Shown: in pieces, positions 20,840 to 29,463 of the stretch
Layout of the letters: every line of letters begins with the position of its first letter
Position numbering within the stretch: the first letter of the stretch is position 1
Assembly: GCF_004322755.1 (NCBI RefSeq)
Contig: NZ_CP036401.1
Location: 1,550,001 to 1,614,000, forward strand
Reading direction: 5' to 3'
DNA length: 64,000 bases
Source of the DNA: Pseudoduganella albidiflava
Lineage (GTDB): Bacteria; Pseudomonadota; Gammaproteobacteria; Burkholderiales; Burkholderiaceae_D
Translations under genes and position numbers: made by a program
The notes under the pieces: generated by a model
What the model was told of the DNA's origin: nothing
Database searches by the model: none
The model's input: only the letters and a program-made list of their open reading frames with translations

Positions 20840-22072
20840 TCACGGGACCGCATGCAGCGCGCTGCGGTGCCGGTCGCGGCCGAAGTGCCAGCCGACGGCG
20901 GCGGTGGCCAGCGCGAACACGCCGCCCACGACCATCGCGCTCGGCACCCCCAGGTGGTCGACGGCAAGGCCGCCCACGCCGGCGCCCGAGGCCAGCGCCA
21001 CTTGCGCGGTGGCGACGAACAGCGCGCCGCCCGTCTCCATGCCATCCGGCGCGGCGCGGAACATCCAGTTCTGCAGCGAGATCGGCATCGCGCCGAAGCC
21101 CAGCCCCCAGATCATGACCAGGGTCGTGGCGGCGATCGCGCCCTGGCCGAACAGCGGCAGCGCCACGGTAGCGAGGCCGACGACGAGCCCGGTGCCGATC
21201 AGCGCGGCACGGGCGCTCCGTTCCGCGGCCCATCCGCCGATGATGTTGCCGACAAAGCCGGCAGCGCCATAGGCCAGCAGCAGGACGCTGACCGTGCGCA
21301 CGCTCATCGCCGATACCTGCACCAGGAAAGGCGTGATGTAGGTGTAGGCGGCGAACTGGCCGATGAACATCAGCACCGTGGCCGCCAGGCCGACCCTGGC
21401 CTTGGCATTCTTCAGCAGCAGCGGCAGGTCGCGCGCCCGGGTGGCCCTGGTCGGCGGCAGCGGCGGCAGCAGGAACACCTGGATCGCCAGCACCAGCACG
21501 CCGATGCCGGCGGCGATGCCGAACGCGGTGCGCCAGCCGAACAGTTCGCCGATCAGGGCGCCGGCCGGCACGCCGGCCACGGTACCGATCGAGACCCCGC
21601 CGAAGATCAGCGCCGTGGCGCGGGTGGCGTACCGCAGCGGCACCAGCCGCGGGCCGATGGCGACACCGATCGACCAGAAGCCGCCCACGCCGATCCCCAG
21701 CAGCGAGCGGCCCATGAGGATCGGCCAGAACGACGTGGCGAACGTCACCAGCAGGTTCGAGACCACCATCACGCCCATCAGCGCCCACAGCACGTGGCGC
21801 CGGTCGGCCCGCCCCACGCCGACCGTTACCGCCAGGGCGGCAATGGCCGCGACGATGCCGGGAACCGTGACGAGCAGTCCGGCCAGCCCTTCGGTGACAT
21901 GCAGTTCGGCGGCCATCTGCGGCAGCAGGCCGACCGGCAGGAACTCGGTGGTCACCAGCGCGAACGCGCCGATGCCCACCGACAGGACGGCCAGCCAGGC
22001 GGCAAGGCCGGGCGGCCCGTCGTCGGGCGCGGGGACGAGGGGATCGGAGGAGGCCGTGGCAGGTGCGTGCAT
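20840..22072 (-). CDS. MFS transporter, drug:H+ antiporter-1 type
   Basis: Inner-membrane major facilitator with 12 predicted helices in 410 residues. TM1 reads FALVTTEFLPVGLLPQMAAEL, the form typical of DHA1-type exporters such as sugar, purine-nucleoside or drug efflux pumps (SotB, NepI, AraJ). The MFS motif A loop between TM2 and TM3 appears as GRADRRHVLW, and TM4 has GRSLLGIGVGGFW. Divergently paired with a TetR regulator; two matching palindromes in the 83-base shared region imply control by that regulator. A good ribosome site (AAGGAAAA) lies before the ATG at 22072. Its substrate cannot be inferred. Confidence 0.88.
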   Translation of the reverse strand: MHAPATASSDPLVPAPDDGPPGLAAWLAVLSVGIGAFALVTTEFLPVGLLPQMAAELHVTEGLAGLLVTVPGIVAAIAALAVTVGVGRADRRHVLWALMGVMVVSNLLVTFATSFWPILMGRSLLGIGVGGFWSIGVAIGPRLVPLRYATRATALIFGGVSIGTVAGVPAGALIGELFGWRTAFGIAAGIGVLVLAIQVFLLPPLPPTRATRARDLPLLLKNAKARVGLAATVLMFIGQFAAYTYITPFLVQVSAMSVRTVSVLLLAYGAAGFVGNIIGGWAAERSARAALIGTGLVVGLATVALPLFGQGAIAATTLVMIWGLGFGAMPISLQNWMFRAAPDGMETGGALFVATAQVALASGAGVGGLAVDHLGVPSAMVVGGVFALATAAVGWHFGRDRHRSALHAVP

Positions 22073-22092
22073 GATGTTTTCCTTGAGTTTTT

Positions 22093-22156
22093 AACCGGCC
22101 GGTTATAATCTACCGGTGTCGCGGCATACGTCAAGGATTTTTTTAACCGATCGGTA
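22093..22156. promoter_or_regulatory. Divergent MFS/tetR promoter region with two operator palindromes
   Basis: Two copies of a 12-base palindrome: AACCGGCCGGTT at 22093-22104 (perfect) and AACCGATCGGTA at 22145-22156 (one mismatch), 52 bases centre to centre. The first abuts TATAAT at 22104-22109, a plus-strand -10 (with a weak TTGAGT at 22083-22088). On the minus strand TTGACG (near 22126-22131) with GATTAT at 18 bases could drive the MFS gene, its -10 again beside the first palindrome. The second copy runs into the tetR start codon. The spacing supports binding by the adjacent TetR protein to repress both genes. Confidence 0.65.
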
Positions 22157-22812
22157 TGAAAGAACTGGATAAGCATCAGGCAAGCGAGCCGCAGGCCCGG
22201 CCAGCCCGCCCGCGCACGGGGCGCCCGCGCACGTTCGACGAGGACGACGCGCTCGATCGCGCCATGGAAGTGTTCTGGGAAAAAGGCTACGAGGGCAGCT
22301 CGCTGCCGGAGCTGACCGCCGCGATGGGCATGAACCGGCCCAGCCTCTACGCCGTGTTCGGCAACAAGGAGGGGCTGTTCCGCCGCGCCGTGGCGCGCTA
22401 CCAGAGCACGCGGCTGGACTTCTGCGACGCGGCGCTGGAGGCGGCCACTTCGCGCGAGGTCGTGGAACGGCTGCTGCGCGGCTCTGCCGATGTGCAGACG
22501 TGCCCCGACAGCCCGCATGGCTGCCTCGGCACCAGCGGCGCATTGGCCTGCGGCGACGAGGCGCGCCCGCTGCGCGATGAACTGGTGGCACTGCGCAGCG
22601 CGCGCGAACAGCGCCTGCGCCTGCGCCTGGAACGCGCGGTCGCGGAGGGCGACCTGCCGGCCCACGCCGACGCGGCGCAACTGGCCAGCTTCGTTGCCAC
22701 CATCGTGCAGGGCATGGCCGTGCAGGCCGCGGGCGGCGCCACTCGTATTGAGCTCTACCGCACCATCGATTTCGTCATGGCCACATGGCCGGGAAAACAG
22801 GAGGCCCGATGA
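22156..22812 (+). CDS. TetR/AcrR family transcriptional regulator
   Basis: A 218-residue regulator. After a proline/arginine-rich N-terminus, the TetR DNA-binding domain spans residues 24-80, with the helix-turn-helix SLPELTAAMGMNRPSLYAVF. The C-terminal ligand domain has DSPHGCLGTSGALA, a form seen in TetR regulators related to those beside efflux or quinone-response genes. The start ATG at 22156 overlaps the second operator and lacks a nearby Shine-Dalgarno sequence, so translation may be weak. It likely represses itself and the divergent MFS gene. Its stop overlaps the VOC gene (ATGA), putting that gene under the same control. Confidence 0.92.
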   Translation: MKELDKHQASEPQARPARPRTGRPRTFDEDDALDRAMEVFWEKGYEGSSLPELTAAMGMNRPSLYAVFGNKEGLFRRAVARYQSTRLDFCDAALEAATSREVVERLLRGSADVQTCPDSPHGCLGTSGALACGDEARPLRDELVALRSAREQRLRLRLERAVAEGDLPAHADAAQLASFVATIVQGMAVQAAGGATRIELYRTIDFVMATWPGKQEAR

Positions 22813-23225
22813 TCGCCATTCGTGAACTCGACCACATCGTGCTGCGCGTTGTCGACCTGGAGCGCATGATGCGTTTCTATACCGAGGTGCTGGGTTGTCC
22901 GGTCCAGCGGCGGCAGGACGAGATCGGCCTGGTGCAGCTGCGCGCCGGCAGCGCGCTGGTCGACCTGGTACCCGTCGACGGCAAGCTGGGGCGGATGGGC
23001 GGCGCGCCGCCGGGGAAGGAGGGGCGCAATGTCGACCACTTCTGTTTCCGCGTCGAGCCGTTCGACGAGGCCGCGATCCGCGCCCACCTGGAGCGGTTCG
23101 ACGTTGCCAGCGGGCCGGCCGAAGCGCGCTACGGCGCCGAAGGCGAGGGGCCGTCGATCTACCTCACGGACCCGGAGGGCAATACGGTGGAGCTGAAGGG
23201 CGCGCCGTACCCGGCCAGCCGATAG
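22809..23225 (+). CDS. VOC superfamily protein (glyoxalase/bleomycin-resistance fold)
   Basis: A 138-residue single-domain vicinal-oxygen-chelate protein with two beta-alpha-beta-beta-beta modules. Candidate metal ligands are the histidine in LDHIVLRV, the histidine in NVDHFCFRV and the glutamate in GNTVELKG, the usual H-H-E arrangement. The closest visible resemblance is the virulence/GlxI-like branch (VLGCPVQRR, YLTDPEGNTVEL). The start ATG at 22809 has AGGAGG directly upstream and overlaps the tetR stop. Linked to an efflux pump and TetR, a role in detoxifying an imported or internally made electrophile is plausible but inferred. It converges on bphP with a 12-base gap. Confidence 0.88.
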   Translation: MIAIRELDHIVLRVVDLERMMRFYTEVLGCPVQRRQDEIGLVQLRAGSALVDLVPVDGKLGRMGGAPPGKEGRNVDHFCFRVEPFDEAAIRAHLERFDVASGPAEARYGAEGEGPSIYLTDPEGNTVELKGAPYPASR

Positions 23226-23237
23226 CCGCGCTGCCCG

Positions 23238-25415
23238 CTAAGCCGGCCGAAGCGGGAACGCCACCCGGAACACCACGTGCGGCGCTTCGTAGCGGTAGGT
23301 GACGCTGCCGCCGTGCCCCTTGACGACGTTCTCGGCGATGTACAGGCCCAGTCCCATGCCGCTGCGGTTGGCACGGTTCTGCAGCGCCATCCGCTTGAAG
23401 GGATTGAACAGTTGCGCGGCCAGTTCGGGTGCGATCGGCGCGCCGTCGTTGCGCACTTCGAGCACCGCCTGTCCTTCCTCGGCGCGCAGCGAAACGAGGA
23501 TGGGCTGGCCGTTGGCGCCGTGGTGGCGCGCGTTGCTGAGCAGGTTGCTGATGACCTGCGCCATCCGGTCCGGATCGGCGCAGCCATGCACCTCGGGCTC
23601 GATCGCGGCATGGTAGACGGTGCCGGGGTGGGCCATGCGCGCTTCGTCGAGCAGGTCCTCCAGCGCCTTCGACAGGTCGACGTCGGTCTTGCGCATGGCC
23701 AGCCCCAGGCCGCTGTCGAGGCGGCTCATGTCGAGCACCTGGCTGATCAGGCGCTGCATCCGGCCTGACGATCGCTCGATGCGCTGCCCCAGCTGCTGCG
23801 GCTGGGCGCCGTGCTGCAGCACCGAGGCGGCCATCGAGATCGACTGCAGCGGATCGCGCAGGTCGTGGCCCAGCATCGCCAGCAACTGCATGCGCGCCTT
23901 TTCCGTCTCGGCATGGCGCGCCATGCTGGCCCGGTGCATCTCGCCCAGCAGCTGGTCGGCCACCATCAGGCGCGCCGATTCCCAGGGCACCGCCTTGTCG
24001 TGCACGGACTCCACCCATTCGTCGAACGAGCCGCGCGGCGTCAGGCGGTGGCCCAGCGGGCCGGTCTTCTCCAGTTTGTCGGGCTTGCCCGCCCAGCGCA
24101 CTGTCTCGATCTGCTCCTTGCGCAGCGCCAGCAGCCAGCCGCTGGCGGCCGGGTCGAAGTGCAGCGCCAGCAGCCCGACCCAGGGGCCAAGGCGCTCGCG
24201 CAGCGCTTCCGGCCACTGCTCGCGGCTGAAGCGGTGCACCATCTCGTCGCCATCTGGCGGCAGCGAGGCCACGATCGCCGCGGCCAGGTCGTCGTCGACG
24301 CCGTGCGCCGTCAGCTTGCCCTGTTGCGCGAACACCAGTGCGTCGGCGGCCAGGTTGCCGGCCAGTTCGTCGGCGTGGCGCTCCAGCGCGGCCAGCACGT
24401 CGTCCTCCTGCAGCAGCGTTTCGATCAGCCGCGTGCGCGCCACCGCGGCCTGTTCGGCCAGCGCGGCCCGCTCGCGCGAGTCGAGGCTTTGCACGGCGGC
24501 GGCCAGCACCTGCGCCATCACGTCGCACGCCATCCGCACCGAGTAAGGCACGCGCAGCGGCGCCATGTGGTGGCAGGCGATCAGCCCCCACAGCCGGCCG
24601 TTGATCACGATCGATACGCTCATCGACGCGCCCACGCCCATGTTCTGCAGGTATTCGATGTGGATCGGCGATACGCTGCGCAGCACGCAGTGGCTCATGT
24701 CCAGCGGCGCATCGCTGGCCGCGCCCAGCACGGGCACCGGCGTGTAGCCGACATCGGCGATCAGGCGCAGCGTGTTGATCGTGTACAGCCGGCGGGCCTG
24801 CGCGGGAATGTCGCCGGCCGGGTAGCGCATGCCGAGGAACGGCTTCAGGTCGTCGCGGAGCGCTTCGGCGACGACGTCGCCGCTGTCGTCGTGGCGGAAG
24901 CGGTAGGCCATCACGCGGTCGAAACCGGTGATCTCGCGCACCTGTTCCACGGCGTGGCGCAGCAGCGCCTCGATCGAGCGCTGGCGGCGCAGCCGTTCGA
25001 TCGCCGCGTGGGCTTTCAGGGCGAAAGCGGCCAGCGCGTCGGCCGCCACCTGGCGCAGTTCGAATTCGGCGATCGCCTGGGTGCCGTTGCCGTGCACGAC
25101 GCAATCGAAGGTGTGGCCGTTGCCGCGGCTTTCGATGCCGGTCGGCGAATCAGCACCTTCTTCCAGGCAGGCGCGCAACTGCTCCACCACGCCCGCCTCG
25201 AGCGCCAGCCCGGTGTAGGGAATACCCATCGCAGGCGTGATGCCCAGCAGGCCGGCCACGTTGGCGCTCCATGCGCGCAGGGTGCCGTCGGCGGCGAACG
25301 CCAGCAGCGCGCCGTGCGGCTGGATCAGGCCGGGGATGTGGATCGGTTCGTCGGCGCAGTTGTCCAGGCCGACCGGCTGGGGCGGTTGCGCCTGGGGAGC
25401 CGGCGCATCGCTCAT
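23238..25415 (-). CDS. bphP: Bacteriophytochrome sensor histidine kinase
   Basis: Red/far-red light sensor of 725 residues. Cys20, the biliverdin-linking cysteine of bacteriophytochromes, sits in DNCADEPIHIPG. The PAS domain follows, then GAF with the chromophore signature PAGDIPAQARRLYTIN (Asp of the PxSDIP motif kept, Ser replaced by Gly), a PHY domain, and the kinase: H-box MLGHDLRDPL with His517, an N-box (SNLLSNARHHG), and GMGLGLYIAENVVKGHGG. No receiver domain is attached and no response regulator gene lies nearby. The start ATG at 25415 overlaps the bphO stop. The longer frame upstream lies in bphO and was rejected. Confidence 0.96.
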   Translation of the reverse strand: MSDAPAPQAQPPQPVGLDNCADEPIHIPGLIQPHGALLAFAADGTLRAWSANVAGLLGITPAMGIPYTGLALEAGVVEQLRACLEEGADSPTGIESRGNGHTFDCVVHGNGTQAIAEFELRQVAADALAAFALKAHAAIERLRRQRSIEALLRHAVEQVREITGFDRVMAYRFRHDDSGDVVAEALRDDLKPFLGMRYPAGDIPAQARRLYTINTLRLIADVGYTPVPVLGAASDAPLDMSHCVLRSVSPIHIEYLQNMGVGASMSVSIVINGRLWGLIACHHMAPLRVPYSVRMACDVMAQVLAAAVQSLDSRERAALAEQAAVARTRLIETLLQEDDVLAALERHADELAGNLAADALVFAQQGKLTAHGVDDDLAAAIVASLPPDGDEMVHRFSREQWPEALRERLGPWVGLLALHFDPAASGWLLALRKEQIETVRWAGKPDKLEKTGPLGHRLTPRGSFDEWVESVHDKAVPWESARLMVADQLLGEMHRASMARHAETEKARMQLLAMLGHDLRDPLQSISMAASVLQHGAQPQQLGQRIERSSGRMQRLISQVLDMSRLDSGLGLAMRKTDVDLSKALEDLLDEARMAHPGTVYHAAIEPEVHGCADPDRMAQVISNLLSNARHHGANGQPILVSLRAEEGQAVLEVRNDGAPIAPELAAQLFNPFKRMALQNRANRSGMGLGLYIAENVVKGHGGSVTYRYEAPHVVFRVAFPLRPA

Positions 25416-26011
25416 GCGGCGGCCCGCGCCGGCGCGGCGGTGGCGGCCCGGCGCAGCGCGATCAGGCTGTCGAAGGCATCGCAGGCGCCGCGGCACGCTT
25501 CGGCCACCGCGGCTTCGCCGTGCACATGCTCGCGCAGCGCGCGGAGGAACTGCTGCCAGCGCGGGCCGGGCGGCACGCCGGGATGCAGGTAGCGCAGTGG
25601 ATGCGGTGCCAGCCGCTCCGCAAGCCGGCGGTACAGCACCGCGCCGCCCAGGCGCGAGCCTTCGATCACGTACGACACGCCCCAGCGATAAGCGGCATTG
25701 TCGCCGCCATGCCAGGGCGCTGCGGCAAGCCGCGGGCCGGCGCCAGCCAGCGACGGGTGGGCCAGGTCGGCCTCGATCTGCGGCAGGTGGGGCTGTGGCG
25801 GCAGCAGTGCGGCATCCTGCGGACCGTCGCTGAAACGGGCCTGCCAGGCCTCGATCGGCACGAGCCAGCAGCGCAGCAGCGCCAGGTGGTCACGGTAGTC
25901 CTGCAGGGTGGGCGCCGGCCGGGCGAGCGGCATGCCGCCATCCAGCTCGGCGTGGCGGGTGGCGGTTGCGTCGCGCAAGGCGGCGAGGATCTCGATGCGT
26001 TCGGCGGTCAT
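25412..26011 (-). CDS. bphO: Biliverdin-producing heme oxygenase
   Basis: Cleaves heme to biliverdin, iron and CO; biliverdin is the chromophore of the phytochrome encoded directly downstream. The 199-residue protein starts at 26011 (MTAERIEIL). The proximal heme ligand is the histidine in TATRHAELD near residue 20. The distal helix shows WGVSYVIEGSRLGGAVL, matching the GxxxG distal helix of bacterial heme oxygenases (YVLEGSxLGG). The C-terminus is alanine-rich. It ends inside the bphP start codon region (ATGA), so the pair is translationally coupled, as is usual. The FHA gene ends only 16 bases upstream. Confidence 0.94.
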   Translation of the reverse strand: MTAERIEILAALRDATATRHAELDGGMPLARPAPTLQDYRDHLALLRCWLVPIEAWQARFSDGPQDAALLPPQPHLPQIEADLAHPSLAGAGPRLAAAPWHGGDNAAYRWGVSYVIEGSRLGGAVLYRRLAERLAPHPLRYLHPGVPPGPRWQQFLRALREHVHGEAAVAEACRGACDAFDSLIALRRAATAAPARAAA

Positions 26012-26027
26012 CCCGTGATTGTATCGT

Positions 26028-27029
26028 TCACTCGGTACTGTCGCCGTCCGATTCGTCCGGTTCGTCCGTCTCGTCGCCCGGCACATCGCGCTTGCGCTCG
26101 GCATCGGCTTCCAGCCGCAGGCGCGCGGCGGATCCCATGAAATCGTCCACGCTGTGGTCGGGGCTCTGGCGCACGGCGGGCGGCAGCAGCACCGACATGT
26201 ACAGTTCATCCGACAGGCGTCCGGTCCCCTGCAGGTTGCTCATCATTTCCAGTCCCGAGCCAAGCGCCAGCAGCACGCCGCAGGCGACCTGCAACCGCCT
26301 CGTCGAGATGTGCGGGCGCACGGTGCGCACGTGGAAGTACACCATGCCGCAGACGATCAGGATCGTCATGTGGTTGCCGTAGCGCGTGAAGATCTCGGCG
26401 GACCAGGCGAATGCCAGGACCGCCGACAGCACCTTCCAGGCGCCGATGGCCACCAGGCCGGCGCCGAGGATGAACAGGTGCCGCCCGAGCCGCGCATGGC
26501 CGCCGAACAGCCGGTTGACCAGCGCCCAGACGCCGCTCCACACCAGGCCGGCGCCCAGGCCGGTGGCGATCGTCAGCAGGTAGCGGATCGCCTGGAAGCC
26601 TTCGGTATCGGTCAGTGCCTCGTCCACGCCGAGGAACAGGGCGATCAGCGCCAGCCCGGCCATCGCCGGCGCGCCGCCTTCCCACGCATGCATCGTGGTA
26701 TCCGTCAGTTCCGGCTCGACCGGGAAGGCGGCGTCGCGCACGCGCAGGCGCGTGTGCCCGAGCCGCACGGCGGTGGTGCCGTCCAGCGCCACCGCGTCCT
26801 GGCGCCGGCCGTGCAGCACGATGCCGTTCTGGCTGCCCAGGTCGCGCAGCACGAGGGCGCCGTCGCCGTCCCGTTCCAGTACCGCGTGGCGCGGCGCCGT
26901 ATGCGCGTCGTCGAGCACGAAGTCATTGTCGTAGCCGCGGCCCAGCGTGACGGGCAGCGATTCGAAGCGCTGCCGGGACAGCACGTCGCCATTGCGGGCC
27001 AGGATCTCGATGAAGTAGGGTGCCGTCAT
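26028..27029 (-). CDS. FHA-domain membrane protein
   Basis: A 333-residue protein with an N-terminal forkhead-associated (FHA) domain at about residues 5-100 (VTLGRGYDNDFVLDD, APRHAVLE, LGSQNGIVLHG), a fold that binds phosphothreonine peptides. Four to six membrane helices follow at about 140-265, then a charged cytoplasmic tail rich in Asp/Glu (DETDEPDESDGDSTE). The start at 27029 overlaps the protease stop (ATGA). FHA proteins usually work with Ser/Thr kinases; no kinase is present in the window. The GR, H and N landmarks are present, but the usual serine between GR and H is not obvious here. Partner and role unknown. Confidence 0.85.
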   Translation of the reverse strand: MTAPYFIEILARNGDVLSRQRFESLPVTLGRGYDNDFVLDDAHTAPRHAVLERDGDGALVLRDLGSQNGIVLHGRRQDAVALDGTTAVRLGHTRLRVRDAAFPVEPELTDTTMHAWEGGAPAMAGLALIALFLGVDEALTDTEGFQAIRYLLTIATGLGAGLVWSGVWALVNRLFGGHARLGRHLFILGAGLVAIGAWKVLSAVLAFAWSAEIFTRYGNHMTILIVCGMVYFHVRTVRPHISTRRLQVACGVLLALGSGLEMMSNLQGTGRLSDELYMSVLLPPAVRQSPDHSVDDFMGSAARLRLEADAERKRDVPGDETDEPDESDGDSTE

Positions 27030-28450
27030 TTGACACCCGTGCGCGCCAGCGCTTCGAGGAAGGCGCGCGCGGTACGCATGCCGTTCTCGTAGGACACGCC
27101 GCGCGCATCCAGCCGGCTTTGCAGGTTCATCATGCCGTCGTCGGTGCTGGCCGTCAGCAGCGAGAAATCGTACAGGCCGGCAAACTTGCGGTAGGCGCGC
27201 ACGCACAGCACGGCGCGCATCGGCAGCGAACCGTTCGTCACGAACTGCTCGGTGCATTGCGGGCCGGTCAGCCGGCTGTCCTTGTAGCTGCCGAACGATT
27301 CGTTCTTGAACGAGCTCGATGACAGCTGCGCGAAGCGGATCGCATCGAGCCCGGTGCTGCGCAGGTACTGGTGGCGGATGCCGACCGCGCCCGTCTGCAG
27401 CGAACCGGAGACGAACACCGACGACTCCATCGTGCAGCTGGTGGTATCGACCGCGAACGGCTTCTCGGTGCGCGAGGTGACCTGGGCGCTGGAATTGCCC
27501 CAGCAGCGCATCTGTTCGGTTTCCCGCACCGGCACTTCGTAGGGACCCATGGTCTTCTTCGTCAGCGGGCCGGCCAGCAACTGGTCGACCATCGCTTTCT
27601 GGTGCGCCAGCAGCTGCTGCGTGACGACGGCGGTGAAATCCTTGGGCGCCACGGCTTTTTCGCCGACCTGCTTCAGCAGCCGCTGTGCGTAGCGGATCGG
27701 CACGAGGAAGCTGACCAGCTCGCCGTCCAGCCGCTTCGCCACGTTGACGCCGGCGACCTGGCCGTCGGCCGTCACGCTGGGGCCGCCGCTCATGCCGGAG
27801 TTGATCGGGCCGGTGAACATCAGCTGGTCGTAGAAGCTGCGCGAGATCACGCCGTTATAGGCGCCTTCCGAGATGGCGAAGCCCAGGTCCAGCGGGTTGC
27901 CGAGCGAGTACAGGTACTGGCCCTGGGTGAGGCCCACCGCATTTTCCGGCACCTTGAAGAAGCCGGTGCCGTAGCGGTTCACGCGCACCACCGCCAGGTC
28001 GTGCAGCACGTCGACGGCCAGCAGCTCGATGTTGCCGCGCTGGCCCGACGTATCGACCCATTCGCCCGTATAGGTTTCCGGGTCGAGCGCGAATTGCGAC
28101 ACCACGTGGTAGTTCGTCAGCACCAGGTTCGATGTGCCGACCAGGAAGCCGGAGCCCACCGAGGATTGCGTGCGGCCGCTTTTCAGCAGCGAACGCACCT
28201 GCAGCAGGTCGGCCTTGGCCGCCGCATACAGTTTTTGCGCGGCGGAAGAGGGCGTGGGCAGCGGGGCGGAGTCGCCCTGCGCGCCCGGCGCCGGCACGCG
28301 GCGCGGCGCGGGCGCGGGCGCGGCGCCGGGCGGGGCTTGCATGCCCGGCAGCGCTGGTGCCGATGGCGGAACGGGCGCGGCCACTGCGGCGGCACCCCAG
28401 GTCACGGTGATCGCGAATTGAACGGTTGCGGCAAGCCGGGTGGGTTTCAT
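27026..28450 (-). CDS. Exported trypsin-like serine protease
   Basis: A 474-residue S1-type protease. Residues 1-25 are a signal peptide (ending AAVAAP), followed by a proline/alanine-rich linker to about residue 70. The catalytic triad is visible: His115 (TNYHVV), Asp151 (HDLAVV) and Ser221 (NSGMSGGP). The family resembles HtrA/DegP-like trypsin folds but no PDZ domain is recognised; the 190-residue C-terminal part has cysteines in a pattern suggesting disulfides (QMRCWGN, TTSCTME, GPQCTEQ, AVLCVRA). It is likely periplasmic or secreted. It heads an apparent operon with the FHA, bphO and bphP genes. A start ATG at 28450 fits the signal sequence. Confidence 0.9.
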   Translation of the reverse strand: MKPTRLAATVQFAITVTWGAAAVAAPVPPSAPALPGMQAPPGAAPAPAPRRVPAPGAQGDSAPLPTPSSAAQKLYAAAKADLLQVRSLLKSGRTQSSVGSGFLVGTSNLVLTNYHVVSQFALDPETYTGEWVDTSGQRGNIELLAVDVLHDLAVVRVNRYGTGFFKVPENAVGLTQGQYLYSLGNPLDLGFAISEGAYNGVISRSFYDQLMFTGPINSGMSGGPSVTADGQVAGVNVAKRLDGELVSFLVPIRYAQRLLKQVGEKAVAPKDFTAVVTQQLLAHQKAMVDQLLAGPLTKKTMGPYEVPVRETEQMRCWGNSSAQVTSRTEKPFAVDTTSCTMESSVFVSGSLQTGAVGIRHQYLRSTGLDAIRFAQLSSSSFKNESFGSYKDSRLTGPQCTEQFVTNGSLPMRAVLCVRAYRKFAGLYDFSLLTASTDDGMMNLQSRLDARGVSYENGMRTARAFLEALARTGVK

Positions 28451-28568
28451 GCAGTTCCTGAACTACTTTTCGACAACGAAGAGTGTACCTCAGGAAATCC
28501 GGCCGGGGGCGTCGCGGGCCCGCTCGTTACGCTTGGTTACTTTTTCCTTGCTGATCTTAATAGAAAGA

Positions 28569-29228
28569 TCACTGCTCCCCATCGCTCGTGGCGGTGGCCA
28601 CGACGGGCGACATCATGTGCCCCAGTTTCTGCGCCTTGGTATTCAGGTAATGCTGGTTGAACACGTTGCGGTTGACCAGCAGCGGCACGCGGTCGGCCAC
28701 GGGCACGCCCAGCTTTTCCATCGCGGCGATCTTGCGGGGGTTGTTCGTCATCAGGCGCAGGCTGCGCACGCCGAACTGGTGCAGCATGGGCGCCACCAGC
28801 TCGTAGCTGCGCTGGTCCGGCTTGAAGCCGAGCTGTTCGTTGGCCTGCACCGTGTCGGCGCCCGCTTCCTGCAGCCGGTAGGCGCGCATCTTGTTCAGCA
28901 GGCCGATGCCGCGGCCTTCCTGGCGCAGGTACAGCAGCACGCCGCGGCCCTCGGCGGCGATGCGCTGCAGCGCGCCTTCGAGCTGGGCGCCGCAGTCGCA
29001 GCGCTGGGAAAACAGCACGTCGCCCGTCAGGCACTCGCTGTGCACGCGCGCCAGCACGGGTGCGCCATCGCCGATATCGCCCAGCACCATCGCCAGGTGT
29101 TCCTTGCCGGTCGAATGTTCGATGAACGCATGCAGCGTGAACTCCGCCCACGGCGTGGGCAGCGCGCACGAGGTGACGTATTCGAGATCGGCGGCGGGAT
29201 CAACGGGGATTTCAGCAACGGGCTGCAT
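28569..29228 (-). CDS. ribA: GTP cyclohydrolase II
   Basis: First committed enzyme of riboflavin synthesis: converts GTP to 2,5-diamino-6-ribosylamino-pyrimidinone 5'-phosphate, formate and pyrophosphate. The ATG at 29228 (MQPVAEIPV) was chosen over a longer upstream frame because it gives the normal 219 residues. Zinc ligands are the three cysteines in HSECLTGDVLFSQRCDCG. Substrate motifs include LRQEGRGIGLLNKMRAY and the C-terminal LMTNNPRKIAAMEKLG. No ribB domain is fused. Downstream on the same strand, 118 bases away, lies the protease gene; a separate promoter may exist there but was not identified. Confidence 0.96.
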   Translation of the reverse strand: MQPVAEIPVDPAADLEYVTSCALPTPWAEFTLHAFIEHSTGKEHLAMVLGDIGDGAPVLARVHSECLTGDVLFSQRCDCGAQLEGALQRIAAEGRGVLLYLRQEGRGIGLLNKMRAYRLQEAGADTVQANEQLGFKPDQRSYELVAPMLHQFGVRSLRLMTNNPRKIAAMEKLGVPVADRVPLLVNRNVFNQHYLNTKAQKLGHMMSPVVATATSDGEQ

Positions 29229-29463
29229 GGCTAAGCTCTTTTGATAGGGACGGTATAGCCCCTCATCATAACAAAAATTGTGCTTTCGGCCCGGCGGCGG
29301 CCGGCCGGGGGGGCGGCGATCCCGGGGCCGGGCACGAAAGTGGACACGCGTCCTGTTGTTGCAAGCCATCACAACTGGGTTCATGCCCACCGAAGGAGTC
29401 AAGCCAGCGTGCCCGGCCCCGCGGTGGGGACGGGCTCGCCGTTACATCAAGCCTGGCCTGGCA

